Source of the DNA: Deltaproteobacteria bacterium
GTDB lineage: Bacteria > Desulfobacterota > Syntrophia > Syntrophales > UBA6807
Direction of reading: 5' to 3'
DNA length: 47,553 nt
Assembly: GCA_016935565.1 (NCBI GenBank)
Contig: JAFGQS010000021.1
Location: 1 to 47,553 of the forward strand
Positions 1 through 9,085 of this stretch are shown piece after piece. A model generated the notes under the pieces. It had not been told where the DNA came from. It did not search any database and saw only the letters and a program-made list of their open reading frames with translations. Position 1 is the stretch's first letter. Every line of letters begins with the position of its first letter. Position numbers and translations under genes: made by a program.

Positions 1-11
1 AATGTGAAGAG

Positions 12-1244
12 ATGAAAGATCGATACGATATTGTAGTCGGTATCCCCTCGTATAATGAACACGAGACCATTGGCCATGTTGTCTCAACCGCAGGACAGGG
101 TCTTGATCAATTTTTCCCCGATTTACGGTGCATTATTGTCAACTGCGACAATAATAGTCCTGACGGTACAAAAGACGTTTTTATGACCGCCACGGTACCT
201 CCAAAAATTGAGAAAAAATATATTTCAACACCGGCAGGAGTGACGGGTAAGGGTAACAATTTCTGGAATCTCTTCACCTTTTGCACAAAGGTGAACGCTC
301 AGGCGATAATCGTTGTTGATGCGGATCTCCGTTCCATTACTCCGGAATGGATCAGATATCTCGGTTATCCTGTCAGAAAAGGATATGATCTGGTAGTCCC
401 TTTGTATTCGAGACACCAGTTCGATGGAACGATCACAAATCATCTTTGTTACCCTCTTGTTTTTTCCCTGACAGGCCTCGATATCCGACAGCCGATCGGA
501 GGTGATTTCGCCTTCTCACAACGATTATGTTCTCACTGGCTCAGTCAGTCATGGGACGATATGATAAGGCAGTATGGTATCGATATCTTTATGTCGTTGA
601 ATGCCTTCTTCGGTGATTTCAGGATTTGTCAGGCGGGACTGGGAACAAAAATTCACAATGCAAGCAGCCCGAAACTTGGCAGAATGTTTGAAGAGGTTGT
701 ATATACGCTCTTTTCAACATTACTCAAGTTCCGGTGTGAATGGCTGGATGAGTTATTATTGAAAAAATCAATTGCATTGTGGCAAAACGAGGGAGCACAA
801 AAAATTGAGTGTTTCGGTCTCGATAAGCTCGCTGAACCGCAATGGCTTGACATAGATATCCTGAAGCTGAAGCAGGACTGTCGAAATGAATATAACGAAT
901 ATCATACATGGGTCAAACGGTATCTTAATCCCTATGCTTATAAAAAAATTAATAACATGTTCATCATGGATAATTATGATGTGGAGATTATGCTCTGGTC
1001 TCAGATTGTTTACAGCCTCCTTTATACGTTTGGTGATGCTTCGGAACAAGAAAGATTTGAAATCATTAACGCACTGAAACCACTTTATTTTGCCCGAAGC
1101 CTTACGTTTGACTATGAAACATGGCGTTATAGTACTGCTTTTGCCGAAGAAGAAGTCCGGAGTCAGGCTATGGCATTCCTTTCGCAAAAACCTTACTTAT
1201 TCGGACTGTATCTTGGCGAAGGCAAATGCTCTCTTCCTACATAA
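12..1244 (+). CDS. GT-A family glycosyltransferase (glucosyl/mannosylglycerate synthase-like)
   Basis: This 410-aa protein looks like a family-2-type GT-A glycosyltransferase that uses a nucleotide-sugar donor in the cytoplasm. The N-terminal nucleotide-binding strand ends in IPSYNE (residues 11-16). A DAD metal-binding motif lies at 103-105, followed by a GGDFAFS segment (163-169) of the kind seen in glucosyl-3-phosphoglycerate and mannosylglycerate synthases. The C-terminal half is helical with no membrane segment. The ATG follows GAAGAG at a short distance. The preceding gene is outside the window, and the next gene is on the other strand. The acceptor is unknown. A role in making a compatible solute such as glucosylglycerate is an inference from the GGDFAFS region, not shown. 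Confidence 0.75.
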   Translation: MKDRYDIVVGIPSYNEHETIGHVVSTAGQGLDQFFPDLRCIIVNCDNNSPDGTKDVFMTATVPPKIEKKYISTPAGVTGKGNNFWNLFTFCTKVNAQAIIVVDADLRSITPEWIRYLGYPVRKGYDLVVPLYSRHQFDGTITNHLCYPLVFSLTGLDIRQPIGGDFAFSQRLCSHWLSQSWDDMIRQYGIDIFMSLNAFFGDFRICQAGLGTKIHNASSPKLGRMFEEVVYTLFSTLLKFRCEWLDELLLKKSIALWQNEGAQKIECFGLDKLAEPQWLDIDILKLKQDCRNEYNEYHTWVKRYLNPYAYKKINNMFIMDNYDVEIMLWSQIVYSLLYTFGDASEQERFEIINALKPLYFARSLTFDYETWRYSTAFAEEEVRSQAMAFLSQKPYLFGLYLGEGKCSLPT

Positions 1245-1319
1245 TAATAATGTGCTTTGAAAATGTTATACAACTATAGAGATACGATTAAACAATGGCC
1301 ATCAGCTTGTTTGTAATCT

Positions 1320-4025
1320 TTATAATTTGAACAGTCCTTTGAAGGACTTAAAAACAGATAATAATAACCCCCCTGCACATCCTGCAACGATAAAAGACTT
1401 CTGGTAAAACCACATATCGGTTATGGGAGAAATATCGAATTTCGGAAGAATCATATTAAGGTAGTAAAAAGCAAGGGGAAATATAACAGCGGCGATAAAT
1501 AAAATTGCCGCAATTATAACAAAAGTGTCTTTTAAAAACGTGGTTGAATATTCTTCTATTATCTTGATTACCCTTAATAGTTTCAATTTCGGTTCAATGG
1601 TGTCCAACTCTCTCGACAGATCTTCACATCGGATATACACATTGTTATATGCCTTGGATTGATTGGATTTTGTCAGTGCCCACATCTGATTGATTTCAGA
1701 TTTAATATTCTGTAGCTGGATGTCAGTTTGTTTGATAAAAAAGTGATGTCGATATTTACTCGTAAAGCTAGAGTATCTCTTAACACGACTATCCATACCA
1801 TCCAGAATTTCTATCAAATCACTCTTTCGGCGATTTGTAACTGTTCGACAGGTATGCAAAATGAACTTACAATGATGCATCATATCAAGATAACCAAAAT
1901 AACTGTCAGTTTCGGCTAATTCATGTAACTGCAGCAAAAGGGTTTCTATCTTTTTCACTTCATCATCATTTTCTCCAAGAAATGCCTTGAACCGGGAAAA
2001 TGCACTTTCAGCATCAAGTGCCATTTTTTGCGCCTGGTCTCTGACGTCAGCAAAGAGTTTTCTCAGTTCCGGATGAATAACCCTGTTAAATGGTGCAAGG
2101 TCAGGATCAATCAAGGCGCTTATATAATAATCTCTATTCGACAGGATGAGTTCAACGAGACTTGACAGGGCTTTTGATTCTTTCCTTTGCCGAAATTTGA
2201 AAATGATATCTTGATAGAGAGCCTCGGGACAAGAGGAATCAATATACTTAATCTCTTCAATCTTTTCCTGGGCCTTCCGTTCTTCATTATTCAAATCAAA
2301 TAAACGGGACAACAATAAGAGAATAAATATTCGCTGGGGATTCGTTGTAGCGTGGTCTACTGCTTTTGTGAAGTAATATTCTGCACCGATCCGATTATCT
2401 CTCTCAATATTGAGAAATCCAAGCGAACAGTAGACCCTGTAATCCCGTGGATATTTCTCCAAACAGGTTTGCAGGAGTGATTCTGCCTGAGAGAGGTTCG
2501 ACACTCGGATGCAATCTTGGGCCAACCAAACAAATCCCCCTTTCCCTTCTTCACCGGCCTTAGTTGTTGAAATCCTGCTCCAGTCATTACTCTGTGCATT
2601 CCAGATATTTTTAAAAAAACGAAGTTGAAAAACTTTTTTCAGTTCATAGAACCCATAGTGAGCCAGAAGACCAAGAGGATCGGAATCTTTTACCAACTTT
2701 GTACCAACTTTTTGATCCTGTTCATTTCTCCCCAGATATTGCAGATAAAGATCGTTTATCTTATCAAAAGAAAGGTACCCTAATTTGTTGAGAGCCCCTG
2801 CCAGTTCGGAAAGTTCCTTTGAAGGGCACCGCAACGCTCCGTGTTTTCGGCTACCGCAGTAGTAACATGGACGGTCCGCACCATGGAGCATGGCCCCCTG
2901 GTATAAAAAAAGAAGCGAATCGTTCTGTTGCCTGTTGTCATTTATCGTAATTTCGTAAAATGATTGATGTTGATCAGCATATCGTGACAGGGATGGAATA
3001 AACGATGGATGTTGTTCCGTTTTCATTAACTCATACGCGGAAGGAGAGATACATATTGAACCTGGATTGAAACGATCCCAATTAACTGCAAGGCCTTCTT
3101 GAGCCAGTTTATCCGTATCCAGATAGGCGCCGGAATCGATAATAATTTGAACCGGCAAAAAGCTCAGGTTCTGACTTTCATCCGTCTGTAAATGTTCCCG
3201 GACAAACGTTGTTACAGTGTAGGCTACATCGAGGGCAAATGGTGGTTTCAATATAATGAGAATGACAGACATATCGTCGAGAATTATTTCCTTTTCAACT
3301 TTATCTCCCCAGAAATGTCTTTTCTTTTTTATAAGCTTACCCCAGATCTTGTCAAAATTGACAATCCCCAATTCCCAGATTGGTTTGAGCCACATAACCG
3401 TTTTCTTAATTGGAACAAATTTAATGTTATTATCCCATATGACTCGATAGGCAGTAAGCCCTTTCGGTGCACCTCCTCTATCCGTATCAGCCGGCTCAAA
3501 TTGCAGTGACGATAAATTCTCGACTTGCTCGAAGACTTCCCGGGATATGAAGATTTGATCACCATCTGCAAGATTCGTCAGTTTAGATGCCACGTTTACA
3601 ACATCTCCGAAAATATCCCTATCCTCTATAATACCTTCGCCGAAGTGAATCCCGACTCTTATGTGAATCTGATTTTTTTTATCTTTATTGACGTTGTATC
3701 GATTAAATTCTTTTTGGATTTCAATGGCAACTTTCACAGCCTCTTGTGGATCAGGCAAATATGCCATGACTGAATCACCCAGATTTTTTACAACCGTTCC
3801 TCCGAATTGTATGATTGTATCTGTAACAATGTCCTCATGTTGCCGGAGCATTTTTCGTCCGGCCAGATTACCGTGAGATTGAAAGAACTCGGTCGAACCG
3901 ATGATGTCTGTAAAAAGGACGGCTATTTTTTTCATGGACTTTTCCACATACCTGTCCTCTGTAAAATGTGAACGGTTCATGTCTTTTTTTATATTCGTCT
4001 CACGTGAGTTGAAAATCATGATCAC
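1320..4025 (-). CDS. Class III adenylate/guanylate cyclase with CCHC zinc knuckle, helical repeats and C-terminal membrane anchor
   Basis: The open frame gives 901 aa from a GTG at 4025. The ATG at 3935 (residue 31) sits just before the cyclase domain and is a good alternative start. The class III cyclase domain (about 31-200) shows FTDIIGST and KNLGDSVMA, the two metal-binding Asp regions. The NxxxR catalytic pair is read here as NVASK, with Lys in place of Arg. Residues about 250-370 may be a degenerate second cyclase-like domain (inference). A CX2CX4HX4C zinc knuckle follows (C387, C390, H395, C400). Next come helical TPR-like repeats (about 500-620), a helical or coiled region, and two hydrophobic segments near the C-terminus. 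The likely role is cyclic-nucleotide signalling at the membrane. The substrate and the zinc-knuckle ligand are unknown. Confidence 0.8.
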   Translation of the reverse strand: MIMIFNSRETNIKKDMNRSHFTEDRYVEKSMKKIAVLFTDIIGSTEFFQSHGNLAGRKMLRQHEDIVTDTIIQFGGTVVKNLGDSVMAYLPDPQEAVKVAIEIQKEFNRYNVNKDKKNQIHIRVGIHFGEGIIEDRDIFGDVVNVASKLTNLADGDQIFISREVFEQVENLSSLQFEPADTDRGGAPKGLTAYRVIWDNNIKFVPIKKTVMWLKPIWELGIVNFDKIWGKLIKKKRHFWGDKVEKEIILDDMSVILIILKPPFALDVAYTVTTFVREHLQTDESQNLSFLPVQIIIDSGAYLDTDKLAQEGLAVNWDRFNPGSICISPSAYELMKTEQHPSFIPSLSRYADQHQSFYEITINDNRQQNDSLLFLYQGAMLHGADRPCYYCGSRKHGALRCPSKELSELAGALNKLGYLSFDKINDLYLQYLGRNEQDQKVGTKLVKDSDPLGLLAHYGFYELKKVFQLRFFKNIWNAQSNDWSRISTTKAGEEGKGGFVWLAQDCIRVSNLSQAESLLQTCLEKYPRDYRVYCSLGFLNIERDNRIGAEYYFTKAVDHATTNPQRIFILLLLSRLFDLNNEERKAQEKIEEIKYIDSSCPEALYQDIIFKFRQRKESKALSSLVELILSNRDYYISALIDPDLAPFNRVIHPELRKLFADVRDQAQKMALDAESAFSRFKAFLGENDDEVKKIETLLLQLHELAETDSYFGYLDMMHHCKFILHTCRTVTNRRKSDLIEILDGMDSRVKRYSSFTSKYRHHFFIKQTDIQLQNIKSEINQMWALTKSNQSKAYNNVYIRCEDLSRELDTIEPKLKLLRVIKIIEEYSTTFLKDTFVIIAAILFIAAVIFPLAFYYLNMILPKFDISPITDMWFYQKSFIVAGCAGGLLLSVFKSFKGLFKL

Positions 4026-4540
4026 TGTCTATAAAGCCTATTCGGCATTGGTTCTTTAAAACTTGAATATCCTCACCTTGAAGAAGTTGTCATTAATTTG
4101 AAACGCAATAAAATCAAAAAGATACGAGCACTTTTAATCCATATTGTACAGAAGATTCTGTAGCGAAACGCGCAGTACTCGTCAAATTCAGCCGAGCCGT
4201 CGGAGCGATTTTGTAATGCAGATCCCGATGTATCGGTATTGAGGAATGAAACTGTGGAATAAACGGAACCGCAAGGAGTTTGTAAGATTCTCCATTACCA
4301 AGCCTCGGAGGACCTTTGAAAAGTAAGTAAATCAAAAATGTATGCATGCTCGCTTTTTAATATTTACAGAGCCTTCGTCGTGGTTGCCACATAATCTGGG
4401 TTAAGCACTTATGATGATTGCTTTAAGCTTGACACATACCCTGATTTTGTCTATGTTGAATCGCTATAGATTGGTTTTGTTGATACGTATAATTGCAGTC
4501 TTGAAAATTAATCATCACCGGGAGAAAGGAGAATGTACGC
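4026..4540. other. Intergenic region, 515 bases
   Basis: No convincing gene is visible. A 77-codon minus-strand frame in the middle has no recognisable motif or ribosome binding site. The right-hand end holds the predicted promoter of the ABC transporter operon. The stretch separates two genes that are transcribed divergently. Confidence 0.5.
4429..4457 (+). promoter_or_regulatory. Predicted sigma70 promoter of the amino-acid ABC operon
   Basis: A perfect -35 hexamer TTGACA (4429-4434), a 17-base spacer and a -10 TATGTT (4452-4457) precede the binding-protein gene. The predicted start of transcription leaves a leader of about 75 bases. An AAGGAG ribosome binding site follows. Confidence 0.6.
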
Positions 4541-5296
4541 ATGGGAAAGAAGGTTTTGTGGTCTTTAGTGTTACTGCTGTCTTTTATTTTTATAACAACG
4601 CCAGCGAACGCCATTGCAAAGGAAAAAGTTTACATCAATGGCATCGATGCCAATTTTCCGCCGTTTGCTTATGTCGATAAAAAAGGTATTCCTGATGGAT
4701 TCGACGTAAAATCAATGGACTGGATCGCCGAGAAAATGGGGTTCAACGTTGTGCACAAACCAATGGATTGGGATGGAATAATCCCAAGCTTGAAAACAAA
4801 AAAGATTGACATGATAGCATCAGGCATGAGCGTTACCGAAGACAGAAAGAAACAGGTAAACTTCACCATTCCTTACTGGGTAATAGCCCAGGTATTGGTT
4901 GTACCAAAGGATTCGACTCTTACGGTGGATCAGATTTTATCGAACGGAAATAAGGTCGGTGTTCAAAGAGGAACGACAGAGGCCAAATGGATAAAAGCAA
5001 ACCTGATTAAAAAAGGTAAAAATTTTAAACTCATCGAATATGATTCGGCTCCCCTTGCTGTTGAAGACGTACTCAACGGTCGCATTGTCGCCGCCGCTAT
5101 GGATGATGCCCCCGCTAAAGATGCGGCACGAAAGAAACCTGTCAAGATTCTCGGGACTTTCGGTATGCCGTCGGAGGATTTTGCTTATGCAGTTCGGAAA
5201 GAAGATACAAAGCTTCTGGAAACATTGAATGAGGGACTGAGACAACTGATGGCGTCTCCCTACTGGGAAGAATTAAAAGAGAAATATAAGCCTTGA
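4541..5296 (+). CDS. ABC transporter substrate-binding protein, polar amino-acid type (SBP family 3)
   Basis: This is a 251-aa periplasmic binding protein. Residues 1 to about 25 form a signal peptide: charged MGKK, a hydrophobic core, then a TPANA cleavage region. The mature part has the family-3 layout, with FPPFAY near the start, then DGFDVKSMDWIAEKMG, WDGIIPSLKTKKIDMIASGMSVTEDRKK (the ligand-contacting first lobe) and VGVQRGTT at the hinge. This family binds polar amino acids, opines or related small acids. It is the first gene of a SBP-permease-ATPase-permease-oxidase operon. A strong hairpin directly downstream probably raises its expression relative to the membrane genes. The ligand cannot be read from the sequence. 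Confidence 0.9.
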   Translation: MGKKVLWSLVLLLSFIFITTPANAIAKEKVYINGIDANFPPFAYVDKKGIPDGFDVKSMDWIAEKMGFNVVHKPMDWDGIIPSLKTKKIDMIASGMSVTEDRKKQVNFTIPYWVIAQVLVVPKDSTLTVDQILSNGNKVGVQRGTTEAKWIKANLIKKGKNFKLIEYDSAPLAVEDVLNGRIVAAAMDDAPAKDAARKKPVKILGTFGMPSEDFAYAVRKEDTKLLETLNEGLRQLMASPYWEELKEKYKP

Positions 5297-5330
5297 TACA
5301 CGGTAAATTTCAATTTTCATGATGTTTATT

Positions 5331-5363
5331 GGAAGGCATCAGGATATATCCCTGATGCCTTCC
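5331..5363 (+). terminator. Intra-operon hairpin between binding protein and permease
   Basis: A perfect 13-bp stem (GGAAGGCATCAGG at 5331-5343 and its complement at 5351-5363) has a 7-base loop. It is followed by GGTTTTATAT. It probably acts as a partial terminator or mRNA-protecting stem after the highly needed binding-protein gene. Confidence 0.75.
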
Positions 5364-5403
5364 GGTTTTATATACTCACGATGACAGGACCCGGATTTTA
5401 AGA

Positions 5404-6072
5404 ATGACAGAAAGTCTTATCGCAATCTATGAAGCCCTGCCGTATCTGATCCAAGGATCGTTCGTAACGATCGGCCTTATCTGCGGAGCTATGGCACTCG
5501 GTTTATCCGTTGGTATTCTCCTTGCCGTGGGACAGGTTTACGGACATCCGCTTGTTCGATTTCTGGTCAGGGCATATGTGTGGTTTTTCCGGGGCGTACC
5601 ACTCCTTGTCCTTTTATTCCTTTTTTATTTCGGTCTCTTTACAGTATTGCACATCAACCTTCCCGCTTTTACGGTCGCTATCATCGTTCTCGGCCTCATC
5701 AGTGCAGCCTATCAGTCTCAGATCTTTCGCGGTGCCATTTTGTCCCTGCCGGAAGGACAGCTCAAAGCAGCCAGAGCCCTCGGGATGAGTGATAAAAAAT
5801 CAATCCTGTTCGTCATCTTACCGCAGGCCCTGAGATTATCCATTCCCGGTTGGTCCAATGAATATTCGATTGTCTTGAAAGATTCGGCTGTTGCCTATGC
5901 ACTCGGTGTCATGGAAATTATGGCCAGAGCACATTTCGTTGCGTCGAGAACATATGAACATCTTCCCCTTTACTTTACGGCCGGCGTTATTTTTTTGATT
6001 TTAACCTACCTGGGAACCAGAGGCCTCAGAATCTTAGAAGAAAAGGTCAGAATTCCCGGATATGCCGGGTAA
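5404..6072 (+). CDS. Amino-acid ABC transporter permease (HisMQ family)
   Basis: This 222-aa inner-membrane protein has about five hydrophobic segments. The EAA loop is visible as LPEGQLKAARALGMS, followed by LPQALRLSIPGWSNE, which contacts the ATPase. The N-terminal LIQGSFVTIGLICGAMALG segment is typical of the HisM/HisQ/GlnP family. A second, divergent permease of the same family lies at 6852, so the channel is probably a heterodimer. It is co-transcribed with the binding protein, subject to the hairpin just upstream, and lies 14 bases before the ATPase gene. Confidence 0.9.
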   Translation: MTESLIAIYEALPYLIQGSFVTIGLICGAMALGLSVGILLAVGQVYGHPLVRFLVRAYVWFFRGVPLLVLLFLFYFGLFTVLHINLPAFTVAIIVLGLISAAYQSQIFRGAILSLPEGQLKAARALGMSDKKSILFVILPQALRLSIPGWSNEYSIVLKDSAVAYALGVMEIMARAHFVASRTYEHLPLYFTAGVIFLILTYLGTRGLRILEEKVRIPGYAG

Positions 6073-6086
6073 GGACAGATACGATT

Positions 6087-6848
6087 ATGGCAGAAAAAGA
6101 ATCAGTATTACGGGTTGAGGGCATGACAAAGAGATACGGCCAGAAAGAAGTTCTGAAAGAGGCTTCTTTACGTGTTAATGAAGGGGAGCTGAAGATTCTC
6201 ATCGGCCCATCGGGAGGAGGGAAAAGTACACTGCTTCAATGTATCAATTTTCTCGTTATACCGGATGAGGGTCGTGTCTGGCTGAGGGGAGAAGAGATTA
6301 TTCGCTCGCATAAACGCGATCTGTATGCATACCGTCAGAAAGTGGGCATGATATTTCAGGATTTTAATCTGTTCGACCATCTCACCGCCCTGGGTAATGT
6401 CACAATCGGTCTGGAACGGGTTAAAGGCATGGCTAAAGGAGCGGCACGTGAAAAAGCCATTGCCGAATTGGAACGTGTTGATCTCAGAGACCATATTAAT
6501 AAATACCCGGCACAGCTTTCGGGTGGGCAAAAACAGCGAGTATCCATCGCCCGGGCACTCGCTATGGACCCGGAAGTAATGTTGCTTGACGAACCCACAT
6601 CCGCCCTCGATCCCGAACTGATCTCGGAAGTTCTGGCCGTCATCGAAAATTTGAGGGCAAATGGAATGACCATGGTGATGTCGACGCATCATATGGGATT
6701 TGCACGAGAAGTTGCTGATGAGATTGTCTTTTTAGAGGATGGGTGTATCCTCGAAACGGGATCTCCCGACAAAATATTTTCTCACGCAGAATGTGAACGG
6801 ACGAGAGAATTCTGCTCCAAAATTATCGAACTGTATGGAAATGCCTGA
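6087..6848 (+). CDS. Amino-acid ABC transporter ATP-binding protein (GlnQ/HisP type)
   Basis: This 253-aa cytoplasmic ATPase energises uptake. Walker A is GPSGGGKS (40-47), the Q-loop is IFQDFNLF, the signature is LSGGQKQRV, Walker B is MLLDEPTSALD and the switch His is in STHHMGF. Length and order match GlnQ/HisP. It sits between the two permease genes with gaps of 14 and 3 bases, which fits one polycistronic transcript. Confidence 0.93.
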   Translation: MAEKESVLRVEGMTKRYGQKEVLKEASLRVNEGELKILIGPSGGGKSTLLQCINFLVIPDEGRVWLRGEEIIRSHKRDLYAYRQKVGMIFQDFNLFDHLTALGNVTIGLERVKGMAKGAAREKAIAELERVDLRDHINKYPAQLSGGQKQRVSIARALAMDPEVMLLDEPTSALDPELISEVLAVIENLRANGMTMVMSTHHMGFAREVADEIVFLEDGCILETGSPDKIFSHAECERTREFCSKIIELYGNA

Positions 6849-6851
6849 TAC

Positions 6852-7526
6852 ATGGAAGAATTGTTATTTATACAGCAAGACGTATTGCCACCTCTCTTCA
6901 GAGGGTTGCTCGTCAGCATCAAGTTAATTGTCCCGTCCGCTCTATTAGGCCTGATAATCGGGATCATCATCGGTATCTTGAGGGTTTTCGGAAATATCGT
7001 TGCCGCAAGGATGGCTGATACCTATGTAGTCATATTCAGGGGGTTTCCCCTCGTGGTTCAACTCTTCATCTGGTACTTTGGCCTGCCTCATCTCGGTATA
7101 TATCTGGATCCCATCTCAGCATCTGTTATCGGTTTTTCCCTCTGCAGCGGTGCGTATCATTCGGAATATATCCGAGGTGCTCTCCTCTCTATCAAACGTG
7201 GTCAATTGCTGGCAGCCCAATCTCTTGGTTTTTCCACGGTAAAAATGGTTTTTTCAGTCATATTACCCCAGGCATTTCGCCGTGCCCTGCCCGGATGCGG
7301 CAATGAAATTATTTATTTGATCAAGTACTCATCTCTGGCATACATGATTACCTGCATTGAATTAACCGGTGAGGCGAAAATTATTGCCTCCGAGACATTC
7401 AAATATACGGAAATATTTCTCATCGTCGGGGCATATTATCTTGTGTTAACATCCGTAGCAAGCTGGCTCCTGCAACGTTTTGAAGACCGTCTCCGTCTTC
7501 CCGGCTTTGATCATTATAGTGTTTAA
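6852..7526 (+). CDS. Amino-acid ABC transporter permease (HisMQ family)
   Basis: This 224-aa membrane protein is the partner of the permease at 5404. It has about five hydrophobic segments. The EAA loop reads IKRGQLLAAQSLGFS and is followed by LPQAFRRALPGCGNE. The start lies 3 bases after the ATPase stop, indicating translational coupling. With two different permeases the complex should be an SBP/permease A/permease B/ATPase2 importer. Confidence 0.9.
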   Translation: MEELLFIQQDVLPPLFRGLLVSIKLIVPSALLGLIIGIIIGILRVFGNIVAARMADTYVVIFRGFPLVVQLFIWYFGLPHLGIYLDPISASVIGFSLCSGAYHSEYIRGALLSIKRGQLLAAQSLGFSTVKMVFSVILPQAFRRALPGCGNEIIYLIKYSSLAYMITCIELTGEAKIIASETFKYTEIFLIVGAYYLVLTSVASWLLQRFEDRLRLPGFDHYSV

Positions 7527-7571
7527 TCCGATGCAATAAGAACGGCCATATTCAAGGCCATATGAAAAAAC

Positions 7572-8966
7572 ATGGTACCATATTCGCCCATTACGAAAGA
7601 AATTATACATCACATTAAAGAAACCGTCGGATCGGATAGCGTCATCCAGGATCCGCACAAAGTCAGGGAATATGGGCAGGATGCGGGAGAATATATTCAT
7701 AGTCCCGATCTTGTTGTCGATGCCACCAGAGCCGATCAAGTCCAGGCATTGCTTCGTCTGGCCAACCACTACCATTTCCCCGTCACTCCTCGCGGCCTCG
7801 GCACGGGCGTTGCCGGAGGATCGGTTCCGCTCAGGGGAGGAGTCGTCCTGTCATTGACCGGAATGAACCGTATCATTTCTATTGAAAGAAACAATCTTAT
7901 TGCAACTGTCGAACCTGGCGTCATCAATCTTGATCTGAAAAATGCCGTACAGAGCGAGGGCCTTTTCTACCCCCCGGACCCTGCAAGCCTCGATACCTGT
8001 TCCATCGGGGGCAACGCTGCTACCAATGCCGGGGGTCCTTCCTGCGTGAAATACGGAACAACCAGGGACTATGTCCTCGGTATCGATGTGGTCCTTCCTT
8101 CCGGAGAGAAAATAGATGTGGGAGTTCAAACTCGTAAAGGTGTTGTCGGTTATGACCTCCTCCATTTGCTGATTGGATCAGAGGGTACATTAGGTATTAT
8201 TACCAAGTTAATTCTGAAGCTCATACCTCTTCCAGAAGCAACTACGACCCTTGTCGCATTTTTCCCGCAACTCACTGAAGCCATGGATGCTGTAACCAGT
8301 GTTTTGATTCATGGTTATGTGCCGAGTGCTATCGAATTTCTGGACAGGAGATGTCTCGAACTGATCGGGGATCTTCTCCCTTTCAATGGTGCCGGCAAAA
8401 CAGGGGCATTCCTCCTGGTGGAAACAGACGGCATTTCAACTGTTATAGACAGGGAAATTGAAGCCATCGGGAACATTTGCATGACAAACGGCGCCTTGAA
8501 CGTTATGCTTGCCCCTGATTCACAAAAGAGAAATCGAATGTGGCAAATCCGAAGAGAAGTCGCCTTGCGGATAGAACACAATTCGCCTGTTTACGTACCA
8601 GAGGACGTGGTTGTCCCCATAAGTCGAATTGCCGAGTTTGTATCGTATCTACCCGAGTTCGAACGACGACATGGTATAAAAATCTATTCATTCGGACATG
8701 CGGGAGATGGGAATATCCATTTGAATATTACGGCAGAAGATGAGACACAGAAACAACGGCTGGAAGAAGGAATAGAAAAGATTTTGGTCAGAGTTCTTTC
8801 CATGGGTGGAACAATTTCCGGTGAACATGGAATAGGAATAGCCAAAAAGCAATACCTGCCGTTAGAACTCTCTCCGGAAAGTATACGCCTGCAAAAGGAA
8901 ATAAAGCGAATCTTTGACCCACACCACATATTGAATCCCGGTAAGATTTTTGATATGGATGTGTAA
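7572..8966 (+). CDS. FAD-binding oxidase, GlcD family (D-2-hydroxyacid dehydrogenase)
   Basis: This 464-aa flavoprotein resembles the GlcD subunit of glycolate oxidase and D-lactate dehydrogenases. The FAD-binding PCMH domain shows PRGLGTGVAGG (about 77-87) and GGNAATNAGGPS (about 151-162). The C-terminal cap domain ends with FGHAGDGNIH and SGEHGIG, which carry flavin- and substrate-binding residues of the family. It follows the ABC permease by 45 bases on the same strand, so it is probably co-transcribed. The imported compound or its deaminated product may therefore be a 2-hydroxyacid (inference). No GlcE or GlcF partner is adjacent. The ATG at 7572 has no good ribosome binding site. Confidence 0.85.
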   Translation: MVPYSPITKEIIHHIKETVGSDSVIQDPHKVREYGQDAGEYIHSPDLVVDATRADQVQALLRLANHYHFPVTPRGLGTGVAGGSVPLRGGVVLSLTGMNRIISIERNNLIATVEPGVINLDLKNAVQSEGLFYPPDPASLDTCSIGGNAATNAGGPSCVKYGTTRDYVLGIDVVLPSGEKIDVGVQTRKGVVGYDLLHLLIGSEGTLGIITKLILKLIPLPEATTTLVAFFPQLTEAMDAVTSVLIHGYVPSAIEFLDRRCLELIGDLLPFNGAGKTGAFLLVETDGISTVIDREIEAIGNICMTNGALNVMLAPDSQKRNRMWQIRREVALRIEHNSPVYVPEDVVVPISRIAEFVSYLPEFERRHGIKIYSFGHAGDGNIHLNITAEDETQKQRLEEGIEKILVRVLSMGGTISGEHGIGIAKKQYLPLELSPESIRLQKEIKRIFDPHHILNPGKIFDMDV

Positions 8967-9085
8967 CATTCCTTCGTCGGACATTTTCTCATGTTATCTC
9001 AACAAAACACTATTTGAAAAGAGATGATGTAAACGAGATCATTATCGATTGCTATTTGCCGAAAAGTTTTGTACTGATAAATATT

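Noticed and set aside
4114-4347. 77-codon minus-strand frame in the intergenic region
   Set aside because: No ribosome binding site, no motif, and composition unlike a protein.
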